DNA of 64,000 nt from an alpha proteobacterium IMCC14465 (GCA_000293845.2 ALYF01000010.1:27540-91539), one strand, 5' to 3'. Positions 24,096-34,460 are shown, counted from the stretch's first letter. A program made the numbers and translations. The notes: generated by a model not told the origin, from the sequence alone.

Positions 24096-25448
24096 CCGGA
24101 GCAGAATAAGCCTGACCATATTGCCGAACTGGTGAATGCATCTGTTGCTGTTCTTAAAGAAAAAAACAAAGACGCATTAATAACGCTGCTTGAGACGCAT
24201 CACGAGTCTGATATTGCCGAAATGATTGCGCTGCTTAATGGCAGTCAGCGTGAGCAATTTTTTAAGCTTATTGGTGAAGATCTCGCCCCCAGTGTGCTGG
24301 CGGAGCTTGATGACCATTCTCAAGCTTGGATTGCCGAACGTCTGGACCCGGAATTTTTGGCCTCGGCATTGCAGGAGCTGGAAACCGATGATGCGGTTTT
24401 TGTTCTGGGTGAGCTGGATGATGACGACCAGAAGGAAGTTCTGGAATTTTTCCCTGAAGGGGAACGAATTGTTCTTCAACGTTCATTAGATTATCCGGAT
24501 GAGAGTGCGGGTCGTCTTATGCAGTCAGATGTGGTGGCTGTGCCGCCATTCTGGACAGTAGGCCAGGTGATCGATTATCTCCGTGTCACTGAGGATTTAC
24601 CGGATGACTTTTTGGAAATCTTTGTTGTGGACCCCACCCATACGCCTCTGGGCATGGTGAAGCTCAATAAGGTCATGCGCTCGGGGCGTCCGACTTTGAT
24701 GCAGGAAATTCTTGATGATAATTTTACGCCTATCTCTGCTGAGCTTGACCGCGAAGATATGGCGCGGATGTTTGAGCGTTATAATCTCGTTTCCGCGCCA
24801 GTGGTGGATGAAGATAATCGGCTGGTCGGGGTGATAACGGCGGATGATGTTTTTGAGGTTATTACCGAAGAAGCTGAAGAAGATATTTTGCGCCTTGGTG
24901 GTGTGGGTGACGAGACAGTGGGCGATGATATGTTTCGCGCCATGCGCGGTCGTTTTTCGTGGTTGCTGGTCAACCTTCTGACCGCCATTCTCGCTTCTAT
25001 TGTGATTGGCTTATTTGACGGTACAATTGAACAAATGGTGGCGCTGGCTATTCTCATGCCAATCGTGGCCTCTATGGGCGGCAATGCGGCTACACAAACT
25101 CTAACGATTACGGTACGCGCACTGGCGACGCGCGAATTGCTGGCGATTAATACATTGCGCGTTATTGGTCGTGAAATGGGTATTGGCTTGTTGAACGGTA
25201 TTTTGTTTGCCGTTTTGCTTGGCATTACAGGCTGGGTCTGGTTCGGTAGTGAGATGCTGGGTCTTGTGCTGGCCATGGCTATGATTGTGAATATGTTTGT
25301 GGCTGGCCTTGCTGGTATTCTTGTTCCGATATGGCTCAACAAGGCGGGTATTGATCCGGCGATTGCATCGGGCGTGTTTGTGACCACGATTACCGATATC
25401 GTTGGCTTTCTAGCTTTTCTTGGTTTTGCTACACTTTTTCTTATCTAA
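24069..25448 (+). CDS. mgtE: Magnesium transporter MgtE
   Basis: A 459-residue MgtE. The N-terminal helical domain (DIAEMIALL, LDPEFLASAL) is followed by paired CBS domains (about residues 140-260) and five membrane spans; the pore motif GGNAATQT is present. The cytosolic part senses Mg2+ and gates the channel. The start region is a 12-bp tandem repeat without a good Shine-Dalgarno. Its stop overlaps the Kelch gene start (TAATG). Confidence 0.92.
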   Translation: MTEQVTEKKPEQNKPDHIAELVNASVAVLKEKNKDALITLLETHHESDIAEMIALLNGSQREQFFKLIGEDLAPSVLAELDDHSQAWIAERLDPEFLASALQELETDDAVFVLGELDDDDQKEVLEFFPEGERIVLQRSLDYPDESAGRLMQSDVVAVPPFWTVGQVIDYLRVTEDLPDDFLEIFVVDPTHTPLGMVKLNKVMRSGRPTLMQEILDDNFTPISAELDREDMARMFERYNLVSAPVVDEDNRLVGVITADDVFEVITEEAEEDILRLGGVGDETVGDDMFRAMRGRFSWLLVNLLTAILASIVIGLFDGTIEQMVALAILMPIVASMGGNAATQTLTITVRALATRELLAINTLRVIGREMGIGLLNGILFAVLLGITGWVWFGSEMLGLVLAMAMIVNMFVAGLAGILVPIWLNKAGIDPAIASGVFVTTITDIVGFLAFLGFATLFLI

Positions 25449-26437
25449 TGGTAATGAGATATATGCGTTTTTTGACTTCCGCATTATTAGGGTTTTGTCT
25501 TGTTCTCGCAGCGGGTTCAATTGTTCGTTCTGCATGGGCTACAGATATGGCTACAAATTTGGGGGCAGAGTGGCGAAGCGGCGACTCGTTTTCTCAAGCC
25601 GTACCGGAGTCAGGGGCAGCGGCTTTAAATGGTACAATCTATCTGCTTAGCGGATCATCAGGCACCGGTTTTAAGAGATTTTTTGAGGCCTATAATATTA
25701 TTGAGGATGGTTGGCGTCCTCTGACGCCCTTTCCGGTGGATAGAACTCAATTTTCTGTGGCGGCGGGCAGTGGTCAGATTGTCGTTACGGGTGGGCGCAT
25801 TGCCGGAACGTCAGAGGCGACTAAGAGTAGCTGGATGTTCAGCACGGCAAAATCTTACTGGACGCAAATTTCCCCCATGCCCGGGCGACGTTATGAGCAT
25901 ATGTCTGCCATCATTGGTAATTTCCTTTATGTATTTGGCGGCGTAGGTGACGATACGGATAAAATTTATCGCTATAATCTTGGTGCTGGTGAATGGTCTG
26001 TTTTACCGGGGTCAATGCCAGAGCCGTTAACTCAATCCGGCATAACAGTCTCGGGAAGTGACATCATTATAGCGGGGGGCATGACAAGGACGGGGCGCGC
26101 CTCGCGCGAGATTCATGTTTTTCATGCTAAATCACAAAATTGGCGGCGTCTGCCGTCCTTGCCGGTAGCGCTTATCGCGCCGGCAGTTGGTGTGTTGTCC
26201 GATGGGGTGCATGTCGTGGGTGGGTATTCTAATGAGCCGCGTAAGACGTATGATTTACACTACCTACTTGGCGACAAGGCAAGAAAATGGCAGAGAAAAG
26301 CGCCTTTGCCTGAAGCGCGCCATCATGCCGGCTATGCGGTTGTGAATAATCAATTGATTGTGATGGGCGGGGCTGTCGGCAGTGGTTTCTTCGCTCCATT
26401 TACGGCGACCGATACGGTTTATATATTTAAGCCATAA
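25448..26437 (+). CDS. Exported Kelch-repeat protein
   Basis: A 329-residue protein with a Sec-type signal peptide (charged start, hydrophobic core, cleavage near AWA|TD at about residue 31), then several Kelch blades: repeated SGSSG/TGGR/FGGVGDD/AGGM/VGGYS/MGGAVG turns and W-x-P-L-P-type strands. It should fold as a periplasmic beta-propeller. It is translationally coupled to mgtE by a 1-nt overlap. Function unknown; no N-acetylneuraminate epimerase signature is evident. Confidence 0.78.
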   Translation: MVMRYMRFLTSALLGFCLVLAAGSIVRSAWATDMATNLGAEWRSGDSFSQAVPESGAAALNGTIYLLSGSSGTGFKRFFEAYNIIEDGWRPLTPFPVDRTQFSVAAGSGQIVVTGGRIAGTSEATKSSWMFSTAKSYWTQISPMPGRRYEHMSAIIGNFLYVFGGVGDDTDKIYRYNLGAGEWSVLPGSMPEPLTQSGITVSGSDIIIAGGMTRTGRASREIHVFHAKSQNWRRLPSLPVALIAPAVGVLSDGVHVVGGYSNEPRKTYDLHYLLGDKARKWQRKAPLPEARHHAGYAVVNNQLIVMGGAVGSGFFAPFTATDTVYIFKP

Positions 26438-26446
26438 ATCTTAATG

Positions 26447-26464
26447 GAGGCATTTTGCCTCTTT
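26447..26464 (+). terminator. Candidate intrinsic terminator after the Kelch gene
   Basis: GAGGCA, a TTT loop and TGCCTC form a 6-bp stem followed by TTT, 10 bp after the Kelch stop. The loop and U-run are short, so termination would be weak. Confidence 0.4.
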
Positions 26465-26488
26465 CGTGAAACCCTCTAGTTTGTAGAT

Positions 26489-26908
26489 ATGACTTTACAC
26501 CTTATTAAGCTGGCGGCGCGCGCTACTGGCGTCGATGATCTGATTAATTGGCAGACTTATGTCAGAGAGACTCATGGGGAACTCTTTCATACGACGCGCA
26601 TGATGCCTAAAAGGCGCGACGAGTTGCTTAATGATGGGTCGATATATTGGGTGATAAAACGCAAAATCTGCGTCCGGCAGAGCATTCTTGATATCCAGCC
26701 CTTTACGGATGGGGCGGGTGTTAAAAGATGTCATATTTTTCTCGATCCCGAACTTATCGCGACCCGACAGCAAGCACGGCGGCCTTTTCAGGGTTGGCGG
26801 TATTTGCCTGCCGCAGATGCCCCTGAAGATATGCCAATAGCGGCGGCGGGGGATGATGAACTTCCCGAACATCTTAAGGCCGAGCTTATGGCTTTGGGGC
26901 TTTTATAA
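26489..26908 (+). CDS. DUF1489 family protein
   Basis: A 139-residue protein of the DUF1489 family, known mainly from alphaproteobacteria. Characteristic segments are RMMPKRRDELL, GSIYWVIK and VRQSILDI, and RPFQGWRYLP towards the end. Function is unknown. It converges with panC 6 bp downstream. Confidence 0.82.
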   Translation: MTLHLIKLAARATGVDDLINWQTYVRETHGELFHTTRMMPKRRDELLNDGSIYWVIKRKICVRQSILDIQPFTDGAGVKRCHIFLDPELIATRQQARRPFQGWRYLPAADAPEDMPIAAAGDDELPEHLKAELMALGLL

Positions 26909-26914
26909 GTTTCT

Positions 26915-27769
26915 CTATCTGACGGGACAATTATCAATCAGCCTAATATCACCAAGGCGTACAGCTGTCAGAAGGCGTAAACTTTTGGTCTGTGCATCAG
27001 GACGTTTGAGCGTTTTGGCATCCCGTATGGTGACATATTCAATTTCTGTGAAGCCCGCTTCTTTTAAGTGTTGTATGGCGGCGGCCTCCAGCGTGGGGAG
27101 GTGATTGAGGTCTTGAGTCTTGAGATAATCCGCACAAAGCGCCTGCATGATTTTGTTTAAACTGGCAGCAATTTTGCGCTGGCGATCATCGAGATATGCA
27201 TTGCGTGAGGACATGGCAAGGCCATCTGCTTCGCGCATTGTGGCGCCGTGTATAATCTCAATCTCCATAGCGCTATTGGCAACCATCTGCTCAATGACGC
27301 GTAGTTGCTGATAGTCCTTTTCACCGAAAATGGCGATATCGGGTTTGCAGAGCTCAAAAAGCTTATTGACGACGGTTACTACCCCGCCAAAAAAATGCGG
27401 GCGGCTTAAGCTCTCAAGCCCTTCGGCTAAACTTCCGGCTTGCAAGTCTGCGGTGACCTTATCGCCATAAATCTCGGCAGAGGTGGGCATAAAAACAAGG
27501 TCGGCCTTGGTGCTGTTGAGTTTTTGTAAATCATCTTCTGTGGTGCGGGGGTAGGCATCAAAATCCTCACCTTCGGCAAATTGCGTCGGGTTCACAAACA
27601 GGCTGACAATAATTTTATCCGCATGCGCGGCCATCGTTTCAACAAGCGATAAATGCCCCGCATGAAGTGCGCCCATGGTTGGCACGAGGCCGATTTTCAG
27701 GCCAGCTTGTCGCCAGTTTGCGCACTTCAGTGCCAAGGCCTCACTTGTTGTGCAGATATCGAGTGGCAT
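26915..27769 (-). CDS. panC: Pantothenate synthetase
   Basis: A 284-residue PanC that joins pantoate and beta-alanine with ATP. Seen: PTMGALHAGHLSL (nucleotide-binding HxGH), VSLFVNPTQF, FGEKDYQQL and MSSRNAYL, all classic. It sits 2 bp after the SDR stop, so the two may be co-transcribed. No panB is nearby. Confidence 0.93.
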   Translation of the reverse strand: MPLDICTTSEALALKCANWRQAGLKIGLVPTMGALHAGHLSLVETMAAHADKIIVSLFVNPTQFAEGEDFDAYPRTTEDDLQKLNSTKADLVFMPTSAEIYGDKVTADLQAGSLAEGLESLSRPHFFGGVVTVVNKLFELCKPDIAIFGEKDYQQLRVIEQMVANSAMEIEIIHGATMREADGLAMSSRNAYLDDRQRKIAASLNKIMQALCADYLKTQDLNHLPTLEAAAIQHLKEAGFTEIEYVTIRDAKTLKRPDAQTKSLRLLTAVRLGDIRLIDNCPVR

Positions 27770-27771
27770 TG

Positions 27772-28560
27772 TCAGGGTGTTTCTTGACCATTAATATCAT
27801 TCACGACATAGGCGTTGGAAATGCCGCCATCCGCAAGATAGCTGGCACCGGTTATATAGCCGGCATCATCACTCAGCAGAAAACAAACAAGCCCTGCGAT
27901 TTCATCGGGTGTCCCAAGACGCCCCATTGGGATATGCCGTCGCCGTGTTGCCCATTTCTCAGCATCTTCGAAATAATGCGCGGTACGGTCTGTTTTCACC
28001 GGACCTGGTGCCACACAATTAGCACGAATATTATGACGCGCATGGCTGATAGCGATTTCTTTGGTCAGGGCTTCCACGCCGCCCTTAGCTGTGGTGTAGG
28101 CAATTTGAGAGGAAGCTGACGCCGCATGAGCGACAACAGATGACAAATTCACAATCGCGCCGCCTTGTTTTGCGAGATGCGGGAGAGCGGCCTGACAGGT
28201 AAGAAAAACAGAGGTGAGATTTGTTTCCAGCGTTTTCAGCCAGCTGGTGAGGGGGGTTTGCGTGATATCATCATCATCGGGCATTAAGATAGCGGCGCTG
28301 TTCACCAAACCATCAATTTTGCCGTATTTTTCAACGGCTTCACCCATAATCATGCGCACAAAGTCAGGCTTGGTGATATCGCCGTCTAAACAAAGAACGT
28401 CGCTAAGCAGTTGATTTTTATTTATATTATTGAGGGCTCGAGTGTTATTATCGACAAGAATAGGGCAGGCTTTTTCCTCAACAAGGCGAATGGCAATGGC
28501 CTGACCCAACCCACCAGCGCCACCTGTTAGAATAATTACTTTGTCTTTTAAACCGCGCAT
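27772..28560 (-). CDS. Short-chain dehydrogenase/reductase (SDR)
   Basis: A 262-residue SDR with TGGAGGLG, VDNN after beta-2 (NAD(H)-type), NSAA, LSSVVA and YTTAK. ATG 28560 is chosen over a TTG extension to 28593. Located away from the catabolic island, upstream of panC, and divergent from mipZ. Substrate unknown. Confidence 0.8.
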   Translation of the reverse strand: MRGLKDKVIILTGGAGGLGQAIAIRLVEEKACPILVDNNTRALNNINKNQLLSDVLCLDGDITKPDFVRMIMGEAVEKYGKIDGLVNSAAILMPDDDDITQTPLTSWLKTLETNLTSVFLTCQAALPHLAKQGGAIVNLSSVVAHAASASSQIAYTTAKGGVEALTKEIAISHARHNIRANCVAPGPVKTDRTAHYFEDAEKWATRRRHIPMGRLGTPDEIAGLVCFLLSDDAGYITGASYLADGGISNAYVVNDINGQETP

Positions 28561-28666
28561 TTTCTGTCCATTTTGAAACTCGGGGCTTATCAATTCGCCC
28601 TCTCAATAACATATATTCAGGGAAAAACGGAATCGTTGTAAAAATATATACGCATAGAGGGCAAAA

Positions 28667-29524
28667 ATGGGCTTTTTTAATAACCAAAGTAAAAAAGAAA
28701 ACGTTTATCCTACCGTTTATCCCTATGTCATTGTTGTTGGCAATGAGAAGGGTGGGTCGGGTAAAACGACAACAGCCATGCATATTATGGCTGCCCTTTT
28801 GGATATGGGTTTTTCAGTAGGCTCGCTAGATATCGACTCGCGCCAGAAATCTTTATCCCGTTATATCGAAAATAGGCAGGCTTGGTCTTTAAGATCGGGT
28901 CGCACTGTCGCAATGCCGGAACACCAAACGGCTGACCCGCCTTTTGGCATTACCATTCAAGAGCGCCAAGATTACGAGCAGGAGAATTTCCTGAAAGCGA
29001 TGTCGGGTTTACGCACGCGCAATCAATTTGTGATTGTCGATAGCCCCGGTTCTGACACTTATTTATCGCGACTGGCGCATGCTTCAGCGGATACGTTGAT
29101 TACGCCGATTAATGACAGTTTTGTTGATTTTGACTTGCTCGGCAAAGTGGACCCCGACACGTTAGAGGTTTTGGGGCCAAGTATATATTCTGATCTGGTC
29201 TGGGAGTGCCGTAAGGCGCGCATGCAAGCGGATAATGGTAAAATTGACTGGGTGGTTCTTCGCAACCGCTACAGCCACGTCTATGCGAAAAACCGCAGAC
29301 GCGTAGAGGCGGCATTGGAAGAATTGTCCGGGCGTTCGCATTTCAGAGTATTGGCGGGGTTATCAGAGCGAGTGATTTTCCGCGAAATGTATCCGGCGGG
29401 TCTCACTTTACTGGATTTGACAACAGAAGAAGCCAATACCAATCTCACAATTTCTCACATTGCCGCCCGTGCTGAGATTTTCAATCTTATTCAAGGTTTG
29501 AATCTACCTGGTGTAAAAATTTAA
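28667..29524 (+). CDS. mipZ: MipZ, division-plane positioning ATPase (ParA/MinD family)
   Basis: A 285-residue ATPase with the deviant Walker A KGGSGKTT at residues 28-35 after VIVVGNE, LDIDSRQKSLSRY, and IVDSPG as Walker B. These match MipZ, which forms a bipolar gradient from ParB-bound origins and blocks FtsZ away from midcell in alphaproteobacteria. AGAGGG precedes the ATG. Its presence is a good phylogenetic marker. No parAB lies nearby. Confidence 0.9.
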   Translation: MGFFNNQSKKENVYPTVYPYVIVVGNEKGGSGKTTTAMHIMAALLDMGFSVGSLDIDSRQKSLSRYIENRQAWSLRSGRTVAMPEHQTADPPFGITIQERQDYEQENFLKAMSGLRTRNQFVIVDSPGSDTYLSRLAHASADTLITPINDSFVDFDLLGKVDPDTLEVLGPSIYSDLVWECRKARMQADNGKIDWVVLRNRYSHVYAKNRRRVEAALEELSGRSHFRVLAGLSERVIFREMYPAGLTLLDLTTEEANTNLTISHIAARAEIFNLIQGLNLPGVKI

Positions 29525-29596
29525 TTTACGCCGCTTCGTGTCTTGTAAGATGGGTTGATTGTCTTACATAATCTTATAGTTGTATGATTAGGTTTC

Positions 29597-30010
29597 ATGA
29601 CAAAAATGGCGCATAAAAACAGCATAATGGATAGCAAGTTTATAAAAAGACCAGTTCTGAGTGGTTCAACCCCTGGAAATCCGAATGATGATGACCGTCA
29701 AGGTGGAGACAAGGGCGGTGATGTCGGCCTTGTGACCAAAACCAAGCCGAAAACCCAAAAACCGTCGCTTTACAAAGTCTTATTACTTAATGATGACTTT
29801 ACGCCGATGGAATTTGTTGTGCATGTCCTACAGCGCTTTTTTAATAAAGATATCAATGAAGCAACAGAAATCATGCTTCACGTTCACCAAAATGGTGTCG
29901 GCATATGTGGCGTATTTACATTCGAGGTCGCAGAAACGAAAGTGACCCAAGTAATTGACCTAGCACGGCAGCACCAACATCCGCTACAATGCACTATGGA
30001 AAAGGAGTGA
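29597..30010 (+). CDS. clpS: ATP-dependent Clp protease adaptor ClpS
   Basis: A 137-residue ClpS with a roughly 50-residue disordered N-terminus and a core of [20 protein letters not shown] and [13 protein letters not shown]. It delivers N-degron substrates to ClpA. Its stop lies 3 bp before clpA, so translation is coupled. The longer N-terminal tail is typical of alphaproteobacterial ClpS1. Confidence 0.93.
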   Translation: MTKMAHKNSIMDSKFIKRPVLSGSTPGNPNDDDRQGGDKGGDVGLVTKTKPKTQKPSLYKVLLLNDDFTPMEFVVHVLQRFFNKDINEATEIMLHVHQNGVGICGVFTFEVAETKVTQVIDLARQHQHPLQCTMEKE

Positions 30011-30013
30011 TTA

Positions 30014-32317
30014 ATGCCGGCATTCTCTAAAGGTTTAGAAACCGTTCTGCACACCGCCCTCGAATTGGCGAATACGCGCAAGCATGAATTTGCAACGCTG
30101 GAGCATTTATTACTCGCTCTGACAGAAGACGAAGATGCAAAAGCTGTCATTGATGCGTGTAATGTGGATATGAAACTTCTGCGCGATAATCTGACAGGCT
30201 ATATCGACAATGATTTATCCGGTCTGGTGATGGATACGGATGAAGACTGCAAGCCTACTGCAGGTTTTCAACGTGTTATTCAGCGTGCGGTTATCCATGT
30301 GCAATCATCCGGCAGGGATGAGGTGACGGGCGCCAATGTTCTGGTGGCTCTATTTGCTGAAAGAGAAAGCCATGCCGCTTACTTCCTGCAAGAGCAGGAT
30401 ATGACGCGTTATGATGCGGTTAATTTTATTGCGCACGGCGTTTCCAAAAAAGCCGGTGTTAGCAATGCGGATATGGACAGAGAAAATGCCGATGCGGACC
30501 CAGACGGGTTCATGTCCGGTGGTGAGACCGCGCTGGAAACCTATTGCGTGAACCTCAATGAGAAAGCCAAAATTGGTAAGGTTGATCCGCTTATCGGGCG
30601 TCAGCGCGAAGTTGAGCGTACAATTCAGATTTTATGCCGCCGGAGTAAAAACAATCCTCTTTTAGTTGGTGACCCAGGTGTCGGTAAGACGGCGATTGCT
30701 GAAGGTCTTGCGCGCAAAATCATTGAAGGCGATGTGCCGGATGTATTGCAAGATAATGTCATTTACGCACTGGATATGGGTGCCTTGCTTGCCGGTACGC
30801 GCTATCGCGGTGATTTTGAGGAGCGTATTAAGCAGGTCATGACCGAGCTTGAAGATATGCCTGAAGGCATTTTGTTTATCGATGAAATTCACACTGTCAT
30901 TGGTGCAGGCGCGACATCGGGCGGCGCGATGGATGCCTCTAACCTTCTCAAGCCATCTTTGCAAAATGGCGGATTACGGTGTGTTGGCTCGACGACTTAT
31001 AAAGAATTCCGTCAGCATTTTGAAAAAGACCGCGCCTTGGCACGGCGTTTCCAGAAGATTGACGTTAACGAACCGAGTGTTCCAGATACGATAAAAATCC
31101 TGCGGGGTCTGAAGCCTTATTTTGAGGATTTCCACAATATCCGCTACACCAATGAGGCCATAAAAACGGCTGTTGAACTGTCATCCAGATATATGACTGA
31201 CCGGAAACTGCCGGATAAAGCCATTGATGTGATTGATGAGGTTGGCGCGTCTCAAATGCTTCTGCCAGCATCTAAACGTAAAAAGACTATTAGTGTGCGT
31301 GATATTGAAAACACGATTTCAACAATGGCGCGTATCCCGTCTAAATCAGTCTCAAAGTCTGATACAGAAAAATTGCGTGACCTCGATAGCGGTCTCAAGC
31401 GCGTTGTGTTTGGTCAAGAAGCAGCGATTGATGCACTGTCTGCGGCTATTAAATTATCGCGTGCCGGATTGCGCGAAGAAAATAAGCCGATTGGCTGTTA
31501 TCTGTTTTCCGGCCCGACCGGCGTCGGTAAAACAGAAGTTGCCCGTCAACTTGCCGATATTATGGGCGTTGAATTGCTCAGATTTGATATGTCTGAATAT
31601 ATGGAACGACATACCGTATCGCGGCTTCTCGGGGCGCCTCCCGGCTATGTCGGTTTTGATCAAGGGGGTCTGCTGACTGACGGGGTAGACCAACATCCCC
31701 ATAGCGTGTTGCTGCTGGACGAAATTGAAAAAGCCCATCCAGATTTGTTTAATATTTTGTTGCAAGTCATGGATAATGGCAGCCTGACCGACGCCAATGG
31801 GCGCAAGGTTGATTTCCGTAATGTTATTTTGATTATGACAACCAATGCGGGTGCCGCTGATATGGCAAAAGAGCCTATGGGCTTTGGGCGCTCCATGCGT
31901 GAGGGTGAGGATGAGGATGCTATCAAGAAAATGTTTGCGCCTGAATTCCGTAATCGTCTGGACGCGACGGTTCCCTTTGCCAACCTGCCGCCGGAAGTTG
32001 TCTATCGTGTGGTTGAGAAATTTGTGCTTCAGCTTGAGGCGCAACTGGCAGACCGGAATGTCATCATCCAACTCAGCCCAGATGCTACTAAATGGTTGGC
32101 TGAACGCGGTTATGACAATCAGATGGGCGCACGGCCTCTGGCACGTCTCATACAAGAAAAAATTAAGAAACCACTCGCTGATGAAGTCCTATTCGGTTGT
32201 TTGACCCAAGGTGGCGTTGTGGTTGTGGATGTAGGCGAAGATGATGCCTTGTCTCTGAGCTATAAGGATGATGCGCCTAAAAGCGATGAAGCGGATAAGA
32301 AAACTGAGAAAGTTTAG
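30014..32317 (+). CDS. clpA: ATP-dependent Clp protease ATP-binding subunit ClpA
   Basis: A 767-residue AAA+ unfoldase. The N-domain (about residues 1-145) is followed by AAA-1 with GDPGVGKT and AAA-2 with [19 protein letters not shown] and arginine-finger regions. A MGFG stretch marks the region of the ClpP-docking loop. It partners ClpP (not here) and ClpS. The acidic/basic C-terminal tail is short. Confidence 0.95.
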   Translation: MPAFSKGLETVLHTALELANTRKHEFATLEHLLLALTEDEDAKAVIDACNVDMKLLRDNLTGYIDNDLSGLVMDTDEDCKPTAGFQRVIQRAVIHVQSSGRDEVTGANVLVALFAERESHAAYFLQEQDMTRYDAVNFIAHGVSKKAGVSNADMDRENADADPDGFMSGGETALETYCVNLNEKAKIGKVDPLIGRQREVERTIQILCRRSKNNPLLVGDPGVGKTAIAEGLARKIIEGDVPDVLQDNVIYALDMGALLAGTRYRGDFEERIKQVMTELEDMPEGILFIDEIHTVIGAGATSGGAMDASNLLKPSLQNGGLRCVGSTTYKEFRQHFEKDRALARRFQKIDVNEPSVPDTIKILRGLKPYFEDFHNIRYTNEAIKTAVELSSRYMTDRKLPDKAIDVIDEVGASQMLLPASKRKKTISVRDIENTISTMARIPSKSVSKSDTEKLRDLDSGLKRVVFGQEAAIDALSAAIKLSRAGLREENKPIGCYLFSGPTGVGKTEVARQLADIMGVELLRFDMSEYMERHTVSRLLGAPPGYVGFDQGGLLTDGVDQHPHSVLLLDEIEKAHPDLFNILLQVMDNGSLTDANGRKVDFRNVILIMTTNAGAADMAKEPMGFGRSMREGEDEDAIKKMFAPEFRNRLDATVPFANLPPEVVYRVVEKFVLQLEAQLADRNVIIQLSPDATKWLAERGYDNQMGARPLARLIQEKIKKPLADEVLFGCLTQGGVVVVDVGEDDALSLSYKDDAPKSDEADKKTEKV

Positions 32318-32327
32318 GTCAGCAACC

Positions 32328-32363
32328 CTCAAATTTTCTTTCAAATTTTCTCTCAAATTTTCA
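32328..32363 (-). repeat. 12-bp tandem repeat (3 units) triplicating the HIT gene stop codon
   Basis: Three nearly identical 12-bp units (core AAAATTTGA on the minus strand) cover the 3' end of the HIT gene. Each unit holds an in-frame TGA (complements at 32353-32355, 32341-32343, 32329-32331), so the stop is followed by two backup stops at 12-nt spacing. It fills the convergent gap with clpA. Confidence 0.8.
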
Positions 32364-32775
32364 TTCTGATTTTTTGGGCGAGTTTCTCTAGCTCACTCGG
32401 GTCTACCATATCCGTGGCATGAATGCCCAAATCCACCCCGTCATAGCGTGGGATGATATGGACATGCGTGTGAAACACGGTTTGCCCTGCGGCGGCTCCA
32501 TTAAGCTGTGTCAGCATCACGCCCGGACAGCCAATGGCTGATTTCACAGCTCGGGCAATTTTCTGGACAGTCACAATCAGCTTTTGAGTCATTTCCTCAT
32601 TGAGATCCATCATGTCACAAGCCTCGGTTTTGGGAATAACCAGCACATGGCCTTCAGCTTGGGGCATGATATCCATGAAGGCAAAAGTGTCGTCATCCTC
32701 ATAGACTTTTACACATGGCGCTTCACCGCGTAAGATTTTGGCAAAAATATTGTCCCTATCATAATCACTCATCAT
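32353..32775 (-). CDS. HIT family nucleotide-binding protein
   Basis: A 140-residue histidine-triad protein. The catalytic HTHVHII motif is near residue 100; NIFAKILRGEAPCVKVYED and LVIPKTEA are typical of bacterial HinT-like hydrolases of nucleoside phosphoramidates. Its start overlaps the end of the acyltransferase gene by 11 nt, with GGAG inside the upstream gene. It probably belongs to a unit with the FemAB-like and RidA genes. Confidence 0.9.
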   Translation of the reverse strand: MMSDYDRDNIFAKILRGEAPCVKVYEDDDTFAFMDIMPQAEGHVLVIPKTEACDMMDLNEEMTQKLIVTVQKIARAVKSAIGCPGVMLTQLNGAAAGQTVFHTHVHIIPRYDGVDLGIHATDMVDPSELEKLAQKIRMKI

Positions 32776-33979
32776 CGCTCTCCTTCTTTATTTGGTTTTC
32801 ATTCTGTTTGAATGGTGTATAATTTTTGAGCGTTTCAATATCTTGTTCAACATGGCGTCTCTCATGTTCAAGGAAATTTTCAATCGCATCACGAAAGCCT
32901 TCATGGGGTATGTAATGAGTGGAATATGTGCGGCAGGGTTCATAGCCTCGTGCGAGCTTATGCGTACCTTGCGCTCCAGCTTCGACGCGCTTTAATCCAT
33001 GGGCAATAGCGAAATCAATGGCTTGATAATAACAAAGCTCAAAATGTAAAAATGGATGATCTTCAATGCATCCCCAATTACGCCCGAATAACACATCGCC
33101 GCCGATGAAATTCAACGCACCGGCAATATACCGCCCGTCGCGTCGTGCCATGACCAGCAAGGTCTTATCCGGCATGGTTTCATTAATATGGCTGAAAAAC
33201 GCGCGGGTGAGATAGGCCTGTCCCCATTTCCGATTGCTGGTGTCGAGATAGAAGTCATAGAAAGTGTCCCAATGCGCTTCTGTCAAATCCGCACCGGTGA
33301 GCCACTCAACCTCAATACCATTTTCTAAGGCGCGGATACGTTCCTTTTTGAGATTTTTTCGCTTTCGCGCTGTGAGGCTGGCTAAAAATCCATCAAAATT
33401 TTCAAAGTCACGATTGAGCCAATGGAATTGTTGGTCGGTGCGTTTTAAAAATCCACAATCACCTAAAGCGTTCCAGTCATCTTCAGGCAGAAAGTTAATA
33501 TGCAGGGAGGAGGCGTTAAATTTTCCGGTTAAGGCAATCATCCCTTCCGTGAGGGCGGCTCGTGCTATTTCCTGTTCTGGTCCCGGGCGCAGCAGAAGCC
33601 GCGGCCCGCCCGAAGGCGTGAAGGGAATGGCGCTCAGGAGTTTTGGGTAATATTGTCCGCCTGCACGGTGCCATGCCTCGGCCCATCCATGGTCGAAAAT
33701 ATATTCCCCCTTACTGTGGGACTTGAGATAAAGCGGCACAATGCCTGCAATCTGGTTGGCCTGATTGCTTTCTAGGCTGTTTTCTAAAATAAGATGCTGG
33801 GCAGCCCATCCCGTCTCTGGCGTGGCAGACCCGCTTTCCTCTAGTGCAAGCAGAAAGGCATGGTCGACAAATGGGTTATAATGCGCAGGGTTGGGATTGG
33901 CGCAGGCGTTCCATTGCGCGGCTGGTATCTCCGATACTGTACTGACTGTGCGTAATATGGGGGGGGCAATATCACCCAT
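32765..33979 (-). CDS. GNAT/FemAB-like acyltransferase (COG3146 family)
   Basis: A 404-residue member of the COG3146 family of putative N-acyltransferases with a double GNAT-like fold. Recognisable blocks are YNPFVDHAFLLALEESG, FDHGWAEAWHRAGGQYYPKL, RKRKNLKKER and VEAGAQGTHKLARGYEP. Often linked to peptidoglycan or peptide modification, but the function is unproven. Its ATG overlaps the RidA stop by 1 nt. Confidence 0.8.
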   Translation of the reverse strand: MGDIAPPILRTVSTVSEIPAAQWNACANPNPAHYNPFVDHAFLLALEESGSATPETGWAAQHLILENSLESNQANQIAGIVPLYLKSHSKGEYIFDHGWAEAWHRAGGQYYPKLLSAIPFTPSGGPRLLLRPGPEQEIARAALTEGMIALTGKFNASSLHINFLPEDDWNALGDCGFLKRTDQQFHWLNRDFENFDGFLASLTARKRKNLKKERIRALENGIEVEWLTGADLTEAHWDTFYDFYLDTSNRKWGQAYLTRAFFSHINETMPDKTLLVMARRDGRYIAGALNFIGGDVLFGRNWGCIEDHPFLHFELCYYQAIDFAIAHGLKRVEAGAQGTHKLARGYEPCRTYSTHYIPHEGFRDAIENFLEHERRHVEQDIETLKNYTPFKQNENQIKKESDDE

Positions 33980-34443
33980 TAATGAACCTCAAATATAGCG
34001 TCTATCTCAACTGCCCAGCCCATTGGAAGGCTCGCAACGCCTACTGCCGACCGGCTATGGCGTCCGGCATCGCCAAAAACCTCAACCATTAAATCAGAAG
34101 CGCCGTTAATAATTGCTGGTTGATGCGTGAAATCCGGTGTGGAATTCACAAAGCCACATAAGCGGACGCAACTGCCAAAGCGCGCCCAATCACCATCTAA
34201 GGCGACTTTTACTTGAGCGATAATATTCAAAGCCGCAAGTTGCGCGGCACGTTGACCGTCTTCAATTTCAATTGTTTCACCAAGTCGTCCCTTAATGGCG
34301 TCACCGGATGCGGTGACAGGTCCTTGACCTGAAATCATTACGAGATTGCCAGCTTGTGTGAAAGGCAGATAATTTGCCACAGCCGGTTTAGGGGCAGGGA
34401 GGATGAGGCCAAGCGCGTTAATTTTTTCTTCAGGGTTTATCAT
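33979..34443 (-). CDS. RidA family protein (YjgF/YER057c/UK114)
   Basis: A 154-residue RidA-fold protein with LPFTQAGNLVMISGQGP near the N-terminus and a C-terminal GVASLPMGWAVEIDAIFEV. Subgroups hydrolyse 2-aminoacrylate imines; this longer form with VRLCGFVNSTPDF is nearer the YjgH/Rid6-like branch, so the activity is uncertain. Lies just downstream of dinB. Confidence 0.85.
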   Translation of the reverse strand: MINPEEKINALGLILPAPKPAVANYLPFTQAGNLVMISGQGPVTASGDAIKGRLGETIEIEDGQRAAQLAALNIIAQVKVALDGDWARFGSCVRLCGFVNSTPDFTHQPAIINGASDLMVEVFGDAGRHSRSAVGVASLPMGWAVEIDAIFEVH

Positions 34444-34460
34444 TATCTTTCCTAAAATAT

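Noticed and set aside
24779..25387. A 202-codon minus-strand ORF antisense to mgtE
   Set aside because: Mirrors the membrane domain of MgtE; Ser/Thr/Ile-rich without motifs.
31454..32155. A 233-codon minus-strand ORF antisense to clpA
   Set aside because: It is entirely inside the conserved AAA-2 domain of clpA, with no Shine-Dalgarno and no domain signature.
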